The notes beneath the pieces are model-generated. The model was not told the DNA's origin, did no database searches, and worked only from the letters and a program-made list of their open reading frames with translations. DNA of 7,470 bases from positions 1 to 7,470 of the forward strand of contig DASZOV010000009.1 in NCBI GenBank assembly GCA_035550595.1. Reading direction: 5' to 3'. The stretch is from CALFMR01 sp035550595. GTDB taxonomy: Bacteria; Acidobacteriota; Vicinamibacteria; Vicinamibacterales; SCN-69-37. Of this stretch, positions 1-5,378 are shown in pieces (position 1 is the stretch's first letter; each line of letters begins with the position of its first letter). Both the position numbers and the translations under genes were made by a program.

Positions 1-44
1 TCAGCGCCGAGTACGTGCGCATCAACGCGGAGTATCGGACATGA
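1..44 (+). CDS. 3' end of an unidentified upstream gene (partial)
   Basis: Reading in frame from base 3 gives SAEYVRINAEYRT followed by a TGA at 42-44, and that TGA overlaps the argF ATG in an ATGA junction. Such 4-nt overlaps are the rule in this window, so this is probably the C-terminus of a co-transcribed gene. Its position before argF makes another arginine-biosynthesis gene likely, but 13 residues are too few to identify the family and I do not name it. Alternative: chance open frame, since only 13 codons are visible. Confidence 0.55.
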   Translation, partial: SAEYVRINAEYRT

Positions 45-991
45 GCCAACCGGCCCTCGTCGCGCCTCTCCTCAGCAAGGACTATCTGTCGGTCCTCGAT
101 CTCAGCCGTACCGAGCTCGAACACGTGATCGCGCTCGCGGCGGCGATGAAACGTGACCGCGCCGCGGGCCGCATGGGCAATCAGCCCCTCGCCGGACGGC
201 ACGTCGCGCTCCTCTTCGAGAAGCCGTCGCTGCGCACGCGCACGACGTTCATGATCGCGGTGCGCGAGCTCGGCGGCGACACGGTAGAACTCCCCGCGGG
301 CGACGCGTTCGGCGGCCGCGAAGCGCTTGTCGACGTCGCGCGCAACCTCGAACGCTGGGTCTCCGGCGTCGTCGTGCGGACGTTCGGCCACGCGCGACTC
401 GCCGAGTTCGCGGCAGCCGCGGAACGCCTGCACGTGATCAACGCGCTGACCGATGAAGAGCATCCTTGTCAGGCGCTCGCCGACATGCTGACGCTGAGTG
501 AACGCTGGGGCTCGCTCTCCGGCCGCACGCTCACCTACGTCGGCGACGGCAACAACGTCGCGTTGTCATTGGCGCAGGCGGGCGTGATGCTCGGCCTGCA
601 CGTGCGCGTGGCGTCGCCGCCCGGCTTCGCGCTGCCCGCATCGGTCGTCGACACCTGTCGGCGCGTTGCCGCGCCGGGCGCGTCACTCGAGTTGGTGGCA
701 GATCCGGCCGAGGCCGTCGACGGTGCTGACGCCGTGTACACCGACGTATGGACGTCGATGGGCCAGGAGCAGGAAGCGTCGGCGCGCAATGCCGCGTTCG
801 GGACTTATCAAGTCAACGAAGCGCTCATGGCCAGAGCGCGGCCGGGCGCGCTCTTCATGCACTGCCTGCCGGCGCACCGCGGACAGGAAGTCACCGACGC
901 GGTCATCGATGCGCCCACGTCGGTCGTCTTCGATCAGGCGGAGAACCGGCTGCACACGCAGAAGGCGCTCGTCGCGCTCCTCATGGGATGA
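41..991 (+). CDS. argF: Ornithine carbamoyltransferase (OTCase)
   Basis: The product (316 aa) is a cytoplasmic enzyme that makes citrulline from ornithine and carbamoyl phosphate in arginine biosynthesis. The carbamoyl-phosphate loop is KPSLRTRTTF (residues 61-70). HPCQALAD (141-148) and YVGDGNN (166-172) mark the inter-domain region. The ornithine-binding loop is D235-x-W-x-SMGQE (to 243), the HCLP motif with the catalytic Cys is at 274-277, and ENRLHTQKA (301-309) is the usual C-terminal signature. Length is normal. The ATG at 41 has GGAG at 29-32, 8 nt upstream, and overlaps the preceding stop by 4 nt. The HAD gene follows with another ATGA overlap. The SMG loop and ENRLHT tail favour OTCase over N-acetylornithine or aspartate carbamoyltransferase. 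Catabolic use (arcB) is less likely because of the biosynthetic neighbours. Confidence 0.94.
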   Translation: MSQPALVAPLLSKDYLSVLDLSRTELEHVIALAAAMKRDRAAGRMGNQPLAGRHVALLFEKPSLRTRTTFMIAVRELGGDTVELPAGDAFGGREALVDVARNLERWVSGVVVRTFGHARLAEFAAAAERLHVINALTDEEHPCQALADMLTLSERWGSLSGRTLTYVGDGNNVALSLAQAGVMLGLHVRVASPPGFALPASVVDTCRRVAAPGASLELVADPAEAVDGADAVYTDVWTSMGQEQEASARNAAFGTYQVNEALMARARPGALFMHCLPAHRGQEVTDAVIDAPTSVVFDQAENRLHTQKALVALLMG

Positions 992-1677
992 CGCCCGCTC
1001 ACCAACCGATCTCCACCGTCGTCTTCGACTTCGACGGCGTCATCGCCGATACCGAGCGCCTGCACCTCGGCGCGTTCCAGGACGCGTTCGCCGATCGCGG
1101 ATGGACGCTCGATGAACACGCGTACTTCGATCGGTATCTCGGCTGGGACGACCACGGGCTGGTCGACGCGTACGCGCGCGATCACGGATTGACGATCGAC
1201 GCCGCCGACGCGCAGACGCTCGTCGACGCCAAGACGCGCGCGTTTAGCCGTCACTTGTCCTCGGCCGCGGTCGTCTTCCCCGACGCACGCGCGTGCATCG
1301 AAGCGATGGCCGGCGCGTTCACGCTCGGCATCGCGTCGGGCGCGCAGGGACACGAGATCGTCGCCATCCTCCGCGCGGCGGGACTCTTGTCCTTCTTTCA
1401 GACGATCGTCGCGGCCGAAGACGTCTCGGCGTGCAAGCCGTCACCGATGCCGTATCTCACGGCGACCGCCCGCCTCGGCGCCGATCCGGCCGCGTGTGTG
1501 GCGATCGAAGACTCCGCTGCGGGGTTGCAGGCCGCGCGCACGGCCGGATTGCGCACGATTGCCCTCACGACGACCTCGCCGCGGCACGCACTCGCGGGCG
1601 CGGACCTCGTCGTCGACTCGCTCGCCGCGCTGACACCCGACGTCGTGGCCGCGTTGGGCGGCCGGCCGGCGCTGTGA
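988..1677 (+). CDS. HAD-superfamily phosphatase (CbbY / beta-phosphoglucomutase-like), possible histidinol-phosphate phosphatase
   Basis: The product (229 aa) is a haloacid-dehalogenase-type phosphohydrolase with a helical (C1) cap. Motif I is DFDGVIADTE (residues 14-23; nucleophile Asp14, general acid/base Asp16), motif II is Ser117 in IASGA, motif III is Lys150 in ACKPSP, and motif IV is IEDS (173-176). The cap lies between motif I and about residue 95. I chose the ATG at 988 because it forms an ATGA overlap with the argF stop and leaves only 13 residues before the nucleophile. The open frame extends further 5' but would run through argF. Substrate cannot be read from sequence. Relatives act on sugar phosphates, phosphoglycolate and others. 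Position directly before the his leader, plus a HisB without a phosphatase domain, makes histidinol-phosphate phosphatase a fair guess, but only a guess. Confidence 0.88.
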   Translation: MTPAHQPISTVVFDFDGVIADTERLHLGAFQDAFADRGWTLDEHAYFDRYLGWDDHGLVDAYARDHGLTIDAADAQTLVDAKTRAFSRHLSSAAVVFPDARACIEAMAGAFTLGIASGAQGHEIVAILRAAGLLSFFQTIVAAEDVSACKPSPMPYLTATARLGADPAACVAIEDSAAGLQAARTAGLRTIALTTTSPRHALAGADLVVDSLAALTPDVVAALGGRPAL

Positions 1678-1690
1678 TAGGATTCGGCGC
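1654..1690 (+). promoter_or_regulatory. Ribosome binding site of the his leader peptide
   Basis: AGGA at 1679-1682 lies 8 nt before the ATG at 1691 and overlaps nothing but the two bases after the HAD stop codon (TGA 1675-1677). It can serve as a Shine-Dalgarno site, so the leader ORF may be translated by ribosomes arriving from, or re-initiating after, the HAD gene. The only promoter-like pair here (TTGGGC at 1654, TAGGAT at 1678, 18 nt apart) is weak and I do not call it. It would put the start of transcription at about the leader ATG. Confidence 0.5.
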
Positions 1691-1762
1691 ATGTTCCGGT
1701 TCCGCCACGCTCATCTCCACCACGTCCACGGCCACGCGGCCGTTCGGCGGAGCTGCGCGTAG
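1691..1762 (+). CDS. hisL: Histidine-rich leader peptide of the his operon
   Basis: This is a 23-codon ORF, ATG 1691 to TAG 1760-1762. Residues 1-15 read MFRFRHAHLHHVHGH. Histidine is at positions 6, 8, 10, 11, 13 and 15, five coded by CAC and one by CAT. The last eight residues hold none. It starts 13 nt after the HAD stop and ends 104 nt before hisI, with AGGA 8 nt upstream. A short, translated, His-dense ORF just before histidine genes is the hallmark of the leader peptide that senses charged tRNA-His in attenuation. The enteric hisL has seven consecutive His. Here the run is interrupted, which is also common in other amino-acid leaders. No other reading of this stretch explains six His codons in ten at this place. 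No homology is needed or claimed; translation itself is inferred. Confidence 0.8.
   Translation: MFRFRHAHLHHVHGHAAVRRSCA
1728..1743 (+). promoter_or_regulatory. Leader hairpin over the last His codons (pause-type stem)
   Basis: ACGGCC (1728-1733) and GGCCGT (1738-1743) are perfect inverted repeats with a 4-nt ACGC loop. The stem covers His codons 13-15 of the leader peptide, so a translating or stalled ribosome would disrupt it. By position it corresponds to the first (1:2, pause) hairpin of an attenuator. It could also be chance in such GC-rich DNA. Confidence 0.5.
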
Positions 1763-1801
1763 CGGGATTCTCGCTCGCCCCGATATCCAGCAGCCCCGCC
1801 G
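1745..1801 (+). promoter_or_regulatory. Long-range leader stem, antiterminator-like (2:3 pairing)
   Basis: Bases 1745-1756 can pair with 1790-1801 in 11 Watson-Crick pairs with one A-C mismatch (1751 with 1795); a U-G pair (1744 with 1802) can extend it. The loop encloses a separate small hairpin, AGCGGG (1761-1766) with CTCGCT (1770-1775). The left arm lies in the last codons of the leader peptide. It is therefore covered when the ribosome reaches the TAG and exposed when it stalls at the early His codons. The right arm is the left arm of the 1795-1812 hairpin, so the two cannot form together. Segment 1746-1753 can alternatively pair with 1773-1779 with one bulge. Confidence 0.55.
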
Positions 1802-1812
1802 GTCCTGGCGGG
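1795..1812 (+). promoter_or_regulatory. Downstream leader hairpin, terminator/attenuator-like (3:4 pairing)
   Basis: CCCGCC (1795-1800) and GGCGGG (1807-1812) form a 6-bp all-GC stem with the loop GGTCCT. It is mutually exclusive with the 1745-1756:1790-1801 stem, as the terminator is in classical attenuation. It is followed by GCGCTCGATG and not by a T-run, so intrinsic termination is doubtful. A second CCCGCC at 1826-1831 could replace the left arm. TCCTG in and next to the loop (1803-1807) is complementary to CAGGA of the hisI ribosome binding site (1851-1855), so translational control of hisI is an alternative. Confidence 0.5.
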
Positions 1813-1851
1813 CGCTCGATGTTCCCCCGCCAATGACCGCCGGGCACGATC

Positions 1852-1859
1852 AGGAAAGG
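1852..1859 (+). promoter_or_regulatory. Ribosome binding site of hisI
   Basis: AGGAAAGG lies 7 nt before the hisI ATG. It is one of the strongest Shine-Dalgarno sites in the window, and hisI is the only his gene that does not start at or inside its neighbour's end. It fixes the hisI start at 1867. Its first bases can pair with 1803-1807 in the leader, and GGAA (1853-1856) with TTCC at 1822-1825, so access to it may depend on leader folding. Confidence 0.75.
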
Positions 1860-1866
1860 TCCGGCA

Positions 1867-2202
1867 ATGGATTTCAGTAAGCTCGATGGTCTCGTGCCAG
1901 CCGTCATCCAGGACGCTGACACGAACGAAGTGCTGATGGTGGGATTCATGAACGACGAAGCGCTCGCGCGTACGCGCGAGACCGGCTTCGCCACGTTCTA
2001 TTCGCGCTCGCGTCAGAAGCTGTGGATGAAGGGCGAGACGTCCGGCAACAAGCTGGCCGTCGTCGCGGCCTTCACCGATTGCGACGACGACACGGTGCTG
2101 TTGAAGGTGAAGCGGCTCGGCGACGGCGTGGTCTGCCACACCGGTGAGCGAAGCTGTTTCTTCACGACGATCGACGGCGTGAGGTCCGGCGATGGTGCTT
2201 AA
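1867..2202 (+). CDS. hisI: Phosphoribosyl-AMP cyclohydrolase (stand-alone HisI)
   Basis: The product (111 aa) opens the adenine ring of phosphoribosyl-AMP to give ProFAR (step 3 of histidine synthesis). The active-site stretch FYSRSRQKLWMKGETSGN (residues 44-61) is nearly canonical. Asp71, Asp73 and Asp75 in DCDDDT match the Mg-binding aspartates, and Cys72, Cys90 and Cys97 (CHTGERSC) are the Zn-site cysteines of the family. The length fits a mono-functional enzyme with no fused HisE (PR-ATP pyrophosphohydrolase) domain. It is the first structural gene after the His-rich leader, with a strong ribosome binding site, whereas in many his operons hisI comes last. The gene overlaps hisG by 11 nt, implying coupled translation. 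Confidence 0.95.
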   Translation: MDFSKLDGLVPAVIQDADTNEVLMVGFMNDEALARTRETGFATFYSRSRQKLWMKGETSGNKLAVVAAFTDCDDDTVLLKVKRLGDGVVCHTGERSCFFTTIDGVRSGDGA

Positions 2203-3076
2203 GCTCGGATTACCCAAAGGATCGTTGCAAGACGCAACGGTCCAGCTCTTCGCGCGCGCCGGTTTCAATATCTACGTCAGCTCGCGGTCGTACTACCCGG
2301 GCATCGACGATCCCGAAATTCAGTGCCTGCTCATCCGCGCGCAGGAGATGGCGCGGTACGTCGCCGACGGCGTGATCGACGCGGGCCTCACCGGGCTCGA
2401 CTGGGTCGCCGAGCACGCGGCGGCCACGGGACGCGATGGCGTGGTGCCGGTCGCGGATCTCGTTTACGCGAAGCAGAGCTTCGGCCGTGTGAAGTGGGTG
2501 CTGGCCGTCCCGGAGGACTCGCCGTTCCAGCGGCCGCAGGATCTCGCGGGCAAGACGATCGCGACAGAGCTCGTGCGCGCAACCGAGGCGTATTTCCGCA
2601 AGCTCGACGTGCCCGTGAACGTCGAGTTCTCGTGGGGCGCGACCGAGGTGAAGCCGCCCGTGCTCGCCGACGCCATCGTCGAAGTGACCGAGACAGGATC
2701 GTCGCTCCGCGCGAACCGTCTTCGCGTCATCGACACCGTCCTCGAGTCGAACACGCAGCTCATCGCCAATCCGCGCGCGCTCGACGACGAGTGGAAGCGG
2801 ACGAAGCTCGACAACATGGCGCTGCTGCTTCGCGCGGCAATCGAAGCGCAGGGCCGCGTCGGCCTCATGCTCAACGTCCAGCGCGACGATCTCTCGACGA
2901 TCCTCGGTCTCCTACCGGCCTTGCAGCGGCCGACGGTCTCGCCCCTCAGCGAGGACGGCTGGGTCGCGGTGAACACGATCATCGAGGAACGCACGGTGCG
3001 CGAGTTGATCCCCAAACTCAAGGGCGCGCGCGCCCAGGGCATTGTCGAGTACCCGCTCAACAAGATCGTGCTCTGA
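2192..3076 (+). CDS. hisG: ATP phosphoribosyltransferase, long form with regulatory domain
   Basis: The product (294 aa) joins ATP and PRPP in the first, committed step. The N-terminus LKLGLPKGSLQ (residues 3-13) and GVIDAGLTGLDWVAE (60-74) are family blocks. The PRPP-binding loop is EVTETGSSLRANRL (164-177). Residues from about 215 to the end, finishing GIVEYPLNKIVL, form the C-terminal ACT-like domain of the long form. That domain binds histidine for feedback inhibition, so no HisZ partner should be needed. The ATG at 2192 lies inside the end of hisI (stop 2200-2202) and has GAGG at 2181-2184, 7 nt upstream. The gene ends in TGATG, sharing one base with the start of hisD. Enzyme-level feedback here would complement the leader-level control before hisI. 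Confidence 0.96.
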   Translation: MVLKLGLPKGSLQDATVQLFARAGFNIYVSSRSYYPGIDDPEIQCLLIRAQEMARYVADGVIDAGLTGLDWVAEHAAATGRDGVVPVADLVYAKQSFGRVKWVLAVPEDSPFQRPQDLAGKTIATELVRATEAYFRKLDVPVNVEFSWGATEVKPPVLADAIVEVTETGSSLRANRLRVIDTVLESNTQLIANPRALDDEWKRTKLDNMALLLRAAIEAQGRVGLMLNVQRDDLSTILGLLPALQRPTVSPLSEDGWVAVNTIIEERTVRELIPKLKGARAQGIVEYPLNKIVL

Positions 3077-4323
3077 TGCGCATCATCGACGCTTCCAACC
3101 GCGCCGGCCTGGCCGCGATCGCCTCGCGCGACGCCGCTCGCCGGCCCGACGTCGAGCGGCAGGCGTCCGCCATCGTCAAGGACGTGCGCACGCGAGGTGA
3201 CGCGGCGCTCGTCGACTGGACGAAGAAGCTCGACGACCCGCGCGCGACCGCGCGGTCGGTGCTGCGGCCGATCTCGAAGGCTGCGCTCGAGCGCGGTTGG
3301 AGTGAGACGCCGTCGTCAGTGCGTACGGCAATTCGGCAGGCTGTCAAACACCTCGAGCGCGTGGCCGAACGACAAGTGCCGCGCGGGTTCACCGTCCGCG
3401 TGGCGCCGGGCATCACGATCGAACAGCGCGTCCAGCCGCTCGCGCGCGTGGGTTGCTATGTGCCAGGCGGGCGCTATCCCCTGCCTTCGACGCTGCTCAT
3501 GACCGTCGTGCCAGCGCGCGTCGCTGGCGTGCGCGAGACGATCGTCGTCTGCCCGCGGCCCTTGCCGGTCGTGCTGGCCGCGGCAGTCGAAGCAGGCGCG
3601 TCGGCGGTGTTCGCTATCGGCGGCGCGCAGGCGATCGCGGCGCTCGCCTACGGCACGCGGTCGATCGCGCGCGTGGACAAGATCGTCGGCCCGGGCAACG
3701 CATGGGTCGCCGCGGCCAAGGCGCTCGTCTCGCCTGACTGCGCGATCGATCTGCACGCGGGACCGAGCGAGATCGTCGTGTACTCCGATCGCGGCAACGC
3801 CGAGTGGATCGCCGCGGACCTCATCGCGCAGGCCGAACACGACCCAGCCGCGCGCGCCATCTTCGTCACGACGAAGCGACGCCTGGCAACCGCCGTCGCC
3901 GAAGCCGTCGAGCGACGCATGCCGGACACCGGCCCGGCCCGAACCTCTATCGCCCGCAACGGCGCCATCGTCGTCGCTCGCACGAAGCGTGAAGCCGTCG
4001 ACGTCGTCAACGCGCTGGCTCCGGAACATCTCGTCGTCGACGAGGATGCGAACGTCGACGTATTCCGCGCGGCCGGCACGATCTTCGTCGGACCGTGGAG
4101 CGTCCAGGCCGCTGGCGACTACGCGACCGGATCGAATCACGTGCTGCCGACCGGTGGCGCGGCTCGGTTCCGTGGCGGGCTCGGCGCGGCTGACTTCGTG
4201 CGGCTGTTCACCGTGCAGCGGCTGACGCGGCGCGGACTGGCGACCATCGCACCCTCGGTCGTCACGCTCGCCGAAGCCGAAGGATTGACCGCGCACGCGG
4301 CGTCCGTGCGGGTGCGGCGATGA
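3076..4323 (+). CDS. hisD: Histidinol dehydrogenase
   Basis: The product (415 aa) oxidises L-histidinol to histidine in two NAD-dependent steps, using Zn. The blocks are CYVPGGRYPLPSTLLMT (residues 127-143), KIVGPGNAWVAAAK (202-215) and DLHAGPSEIVV (225-235). From the family, Zn ligands map to Gln252 and His255 (AQAEHDP), Asp348 (GDYATGSNHVLPT) and His407 (GLTAHAAS). The catalytic pair is Glu317-His318 in APEHLV. All are present. The length is a little under the usual 430 or so. I took the ATG at 3076 because it sits in a TGATG junction with hisG. The frame is open far upstream, but that part only mirrors hisG. No good ribosome binding site precedes it, so translation probably depends on coupling. 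hisC follows with an ATGA overlap. Confidence 0.96.
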   Translation: MRIIDASNRAGLAAIASRDAARRPDVERQASAIVKDVRTRGDAALVDWTKKLDDPRATARSVLRPISKAALERGWSETPSSVRTAIRQAVKHLERVAERQVPRGFTVRVAPGITIEQRVQPLARVGCYVPGGRYPLPSTLLMTVVPARVAGVRETIVVCPRPLPVVLAAAVEAGASAVFAIGGAQAIAALAYGTRSIARVDKIVGPGNAWVAAAKALVSPDCAIDLHAGPSEIVVYSDRGNAEWIAADLIAQAEHDPAARAIFVTTKRRLATAVAEAVERRMPDTGPARTSIARNGAIVVARTKREAVDVVNALAPEHLVVDEDANVDVFRAAGTIFVGPWSVQAAGDYATGSNHVLPTGGAARFRGGLGAADFVRLFTVQRLTRRGLATIAPSVVTLAEAEGLTAHAASVRVRR

Positions 4324-5378
4324 GCTACGAACGGCCGGCGGTCGTCGACGGCGCGCTGCGCCTGCACTTCAACGAGAACACGGGCGGGTGTTCGGCGTCG
4401 ACCATCGCGGCCATCCACGCGTTCGATCGTGAAGCAGCGGCGTGCTATCCGGACTACGAGCGCGTCACGGCGCGTGCCGCGCAGTGGCTCGGCGTCGATT
4501 CCGATCGCGTGCAACTCACCAACGGCCTCGACGAGGGCCTGTTGACGGCGGCGTTGTGGACGCTGCACAGCCCGGCCGTTGACTCCGCCGGCACCGCGAT
4601 GCGCCCGGAGATCGTCATCGTCGAGCCCGCGTTCGAAGTGTACGCGGCGTGCGCGGAGGCCGTGGGCGCGCGCATCGTTCGCGTGGCGTCGAGCGAGGAC
4701 CTGCAGTTCTCGCTCGACCGCACGCTCGCCGCGATCACGCCCGCGACGCGTCTCGTCTATCTGACCGATCCGAACAACCCGACCGGGCTCGGACTGCCGG
4801 CCGGCGCCGCCGAAGCGATCGCCGCGCGCGCGCCGCACGCGCTCGTGCTCGTCGACGAGGCGTACGCGGACTTCAGTGGCCGGACGCTCATCGGGCCGCA
4901 ACTCGAACGGCACCCGAACCTCGTCGTGGGCCGGACGTTCGCGAAAGCGCACGGGCTCGCGGGACTACGTATCGGCGCGCTCGTCGCGCATCCGGACACG
5001 ATCGCTGCACTTCGGCGGCTGATTCTGCCCTTCAGCGTGAACGGCTGCGCCATCGCCGCGCTCGAAGCGGCGCTCGAGGATCGCGCCTACCTGGATTGGT
5101 ACGTCGCGCAGTCGGTCGAGTCGCGCACGCTCGTCTACAATTTCTGCCGGCGCCACGACCTGCCGTTCTGGCCGAGCGAGGCGAACTTCGTCCTGTTTCG
5201 CGTCGGGACGGACGCGGGCGTCCTCGTCGACGCTGCCGCCAAGCGTGGCGTGCTCCTGCGCAACGAATCGCACGCGCCAGGCTGCGACGGCTGCATACGC
5301 ATGACCGCGGGAATCGTCGAACACACGAAGACGGCGCTGACCGTGCTGGAGGATGCCCTTGCGTCGCGCGCGCATTGA
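4320..5378 (+). CDS. hisC: Histidinol-phosphate aminotransferase
   Basis: The product (352 aa) is a PLP-dependent class I/II aminotransferase converting imidazole-acetol phosphate and glutamate to histidinol phosphate. Seen are LHFNEN (residues 15-20), DPNNPTG (150-156, PLP-phenol contact), DEAYADF (179-185) and RTFAKAHGLAGLRIG (205-219). The last contains the Schiff-base Lys209 and Arg217. GCDGCIRMTAG (321-331) carries the substrate-carboxylate Arg327. Length is normal. The start overlaps the hisD stop in ATGA, and the end overlaps hisB. The motifs alone fit the broader HisC/Cobalamin-CobC branch, but the position between hisD and hisB settles histidine biosynthesis. It may also serve tyrosine/phenylalanine transamination, as some HisC enzymes do. 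Confidence 0.94.
   Translation: MSYERPAVVDGALRLHFNENTGGCSASTIAAIHAFDREAAACYPDYERVTARAAQWLGVDSDRVQLTNGLDEGLLTAALWTLHSPAVDSAGTAMRPEIVIVEPAFEVYAACAEAVGARIVRVASSEDLQFSLDRTLAAITPATRLVYLTDPNNPTGLGLPAGAAEAIAARAPHALVLVDEAYADFSGRTLIGPQLERHPNLVVGRTFAKAHGLAGLRIGALVAHPDTIAALRRLILPFSVNGCAIAALEAALEDRAYLDWYVAQSVESRTLVYNFCRRHDLPFWPSEANFVLFRVGTDAGVLVDAAAKRGVLLRNESHAPGCDGCIRMTAGIVEHTKTALTVLEDALASRAH
5348..5352 (+). promoter_or_regulatory. Ribosome binding site that decides the hisB start
   Basis: GGAGG, inside the end of hisC, abuts the ATG at 5353 with no spacer but lies 6 nt before the TTG at 5359. A Shine-Dalgarno site needs a spacer of several nucleotides, so it points to TTG 5359 as the hisB start. Confidence 0.55.

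Noticed and set aside
61..991. ArgF as N-acetylornithine carbamoyltransferase, or with a damaged carbamoyl-phosphate loop (SLRTR instead of STRTR)
   Set aside because: The SMGQE loop and ENRLHT tail are those of ordinary OTCase. Leu or Met at the second loop position is found in normal enzymes.
1654..1683. Promoter-like pair TTGGGC / TAGGAT, 18 nt apart, just before the leader ORF
   Set aside because: Each hexamer matches the consensus poorly (3/6 and 4/6) and both lie in or at the end of the HAD coding region. Transcription would start about at the leader ATG, leaving no ribosome binding site.
1681..1749. Direct repeat TTCGGCG at 1683-1689 and 1743-1749
   Set aside because: Seven bases of GC-rich sequence easily recur. 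The upstream copy could pair only weakly with 1797-1801, so I give it no role.
1795..1825. Intrinsic terminator in the leader
   Set aside because: The hairpin is good but GCGCTCGATGTTCCCCC follows, with no T-run, so I list it as an attenuator-like hairpin and not as a terminator.
2323..3075. 5' extension of the hisD frame, giving a 666-residue protein
   Set aside because: The extension lies inside hisG in another frame and is an Arg/Ala-rich shadow. HisD homology begins at the ATG at 3076.
3316..4296. Long antisense open frame (326 codons) opposite hisD
   Set aside because: GC-rich coding DNA commonly leaves antisense frames open. The translation is rich in Arg, Asp and Ala, with no recognisable motif, and it lies fully opposite a well-supported gene.
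4137..4952. Antisense open frame (271 codons) opposite the hisD end and hisC
   Set aside because: Same pattern: low-complexity Arg-rich translation, no motif, and the + strand genes with all catalytic residues explain the sequence.
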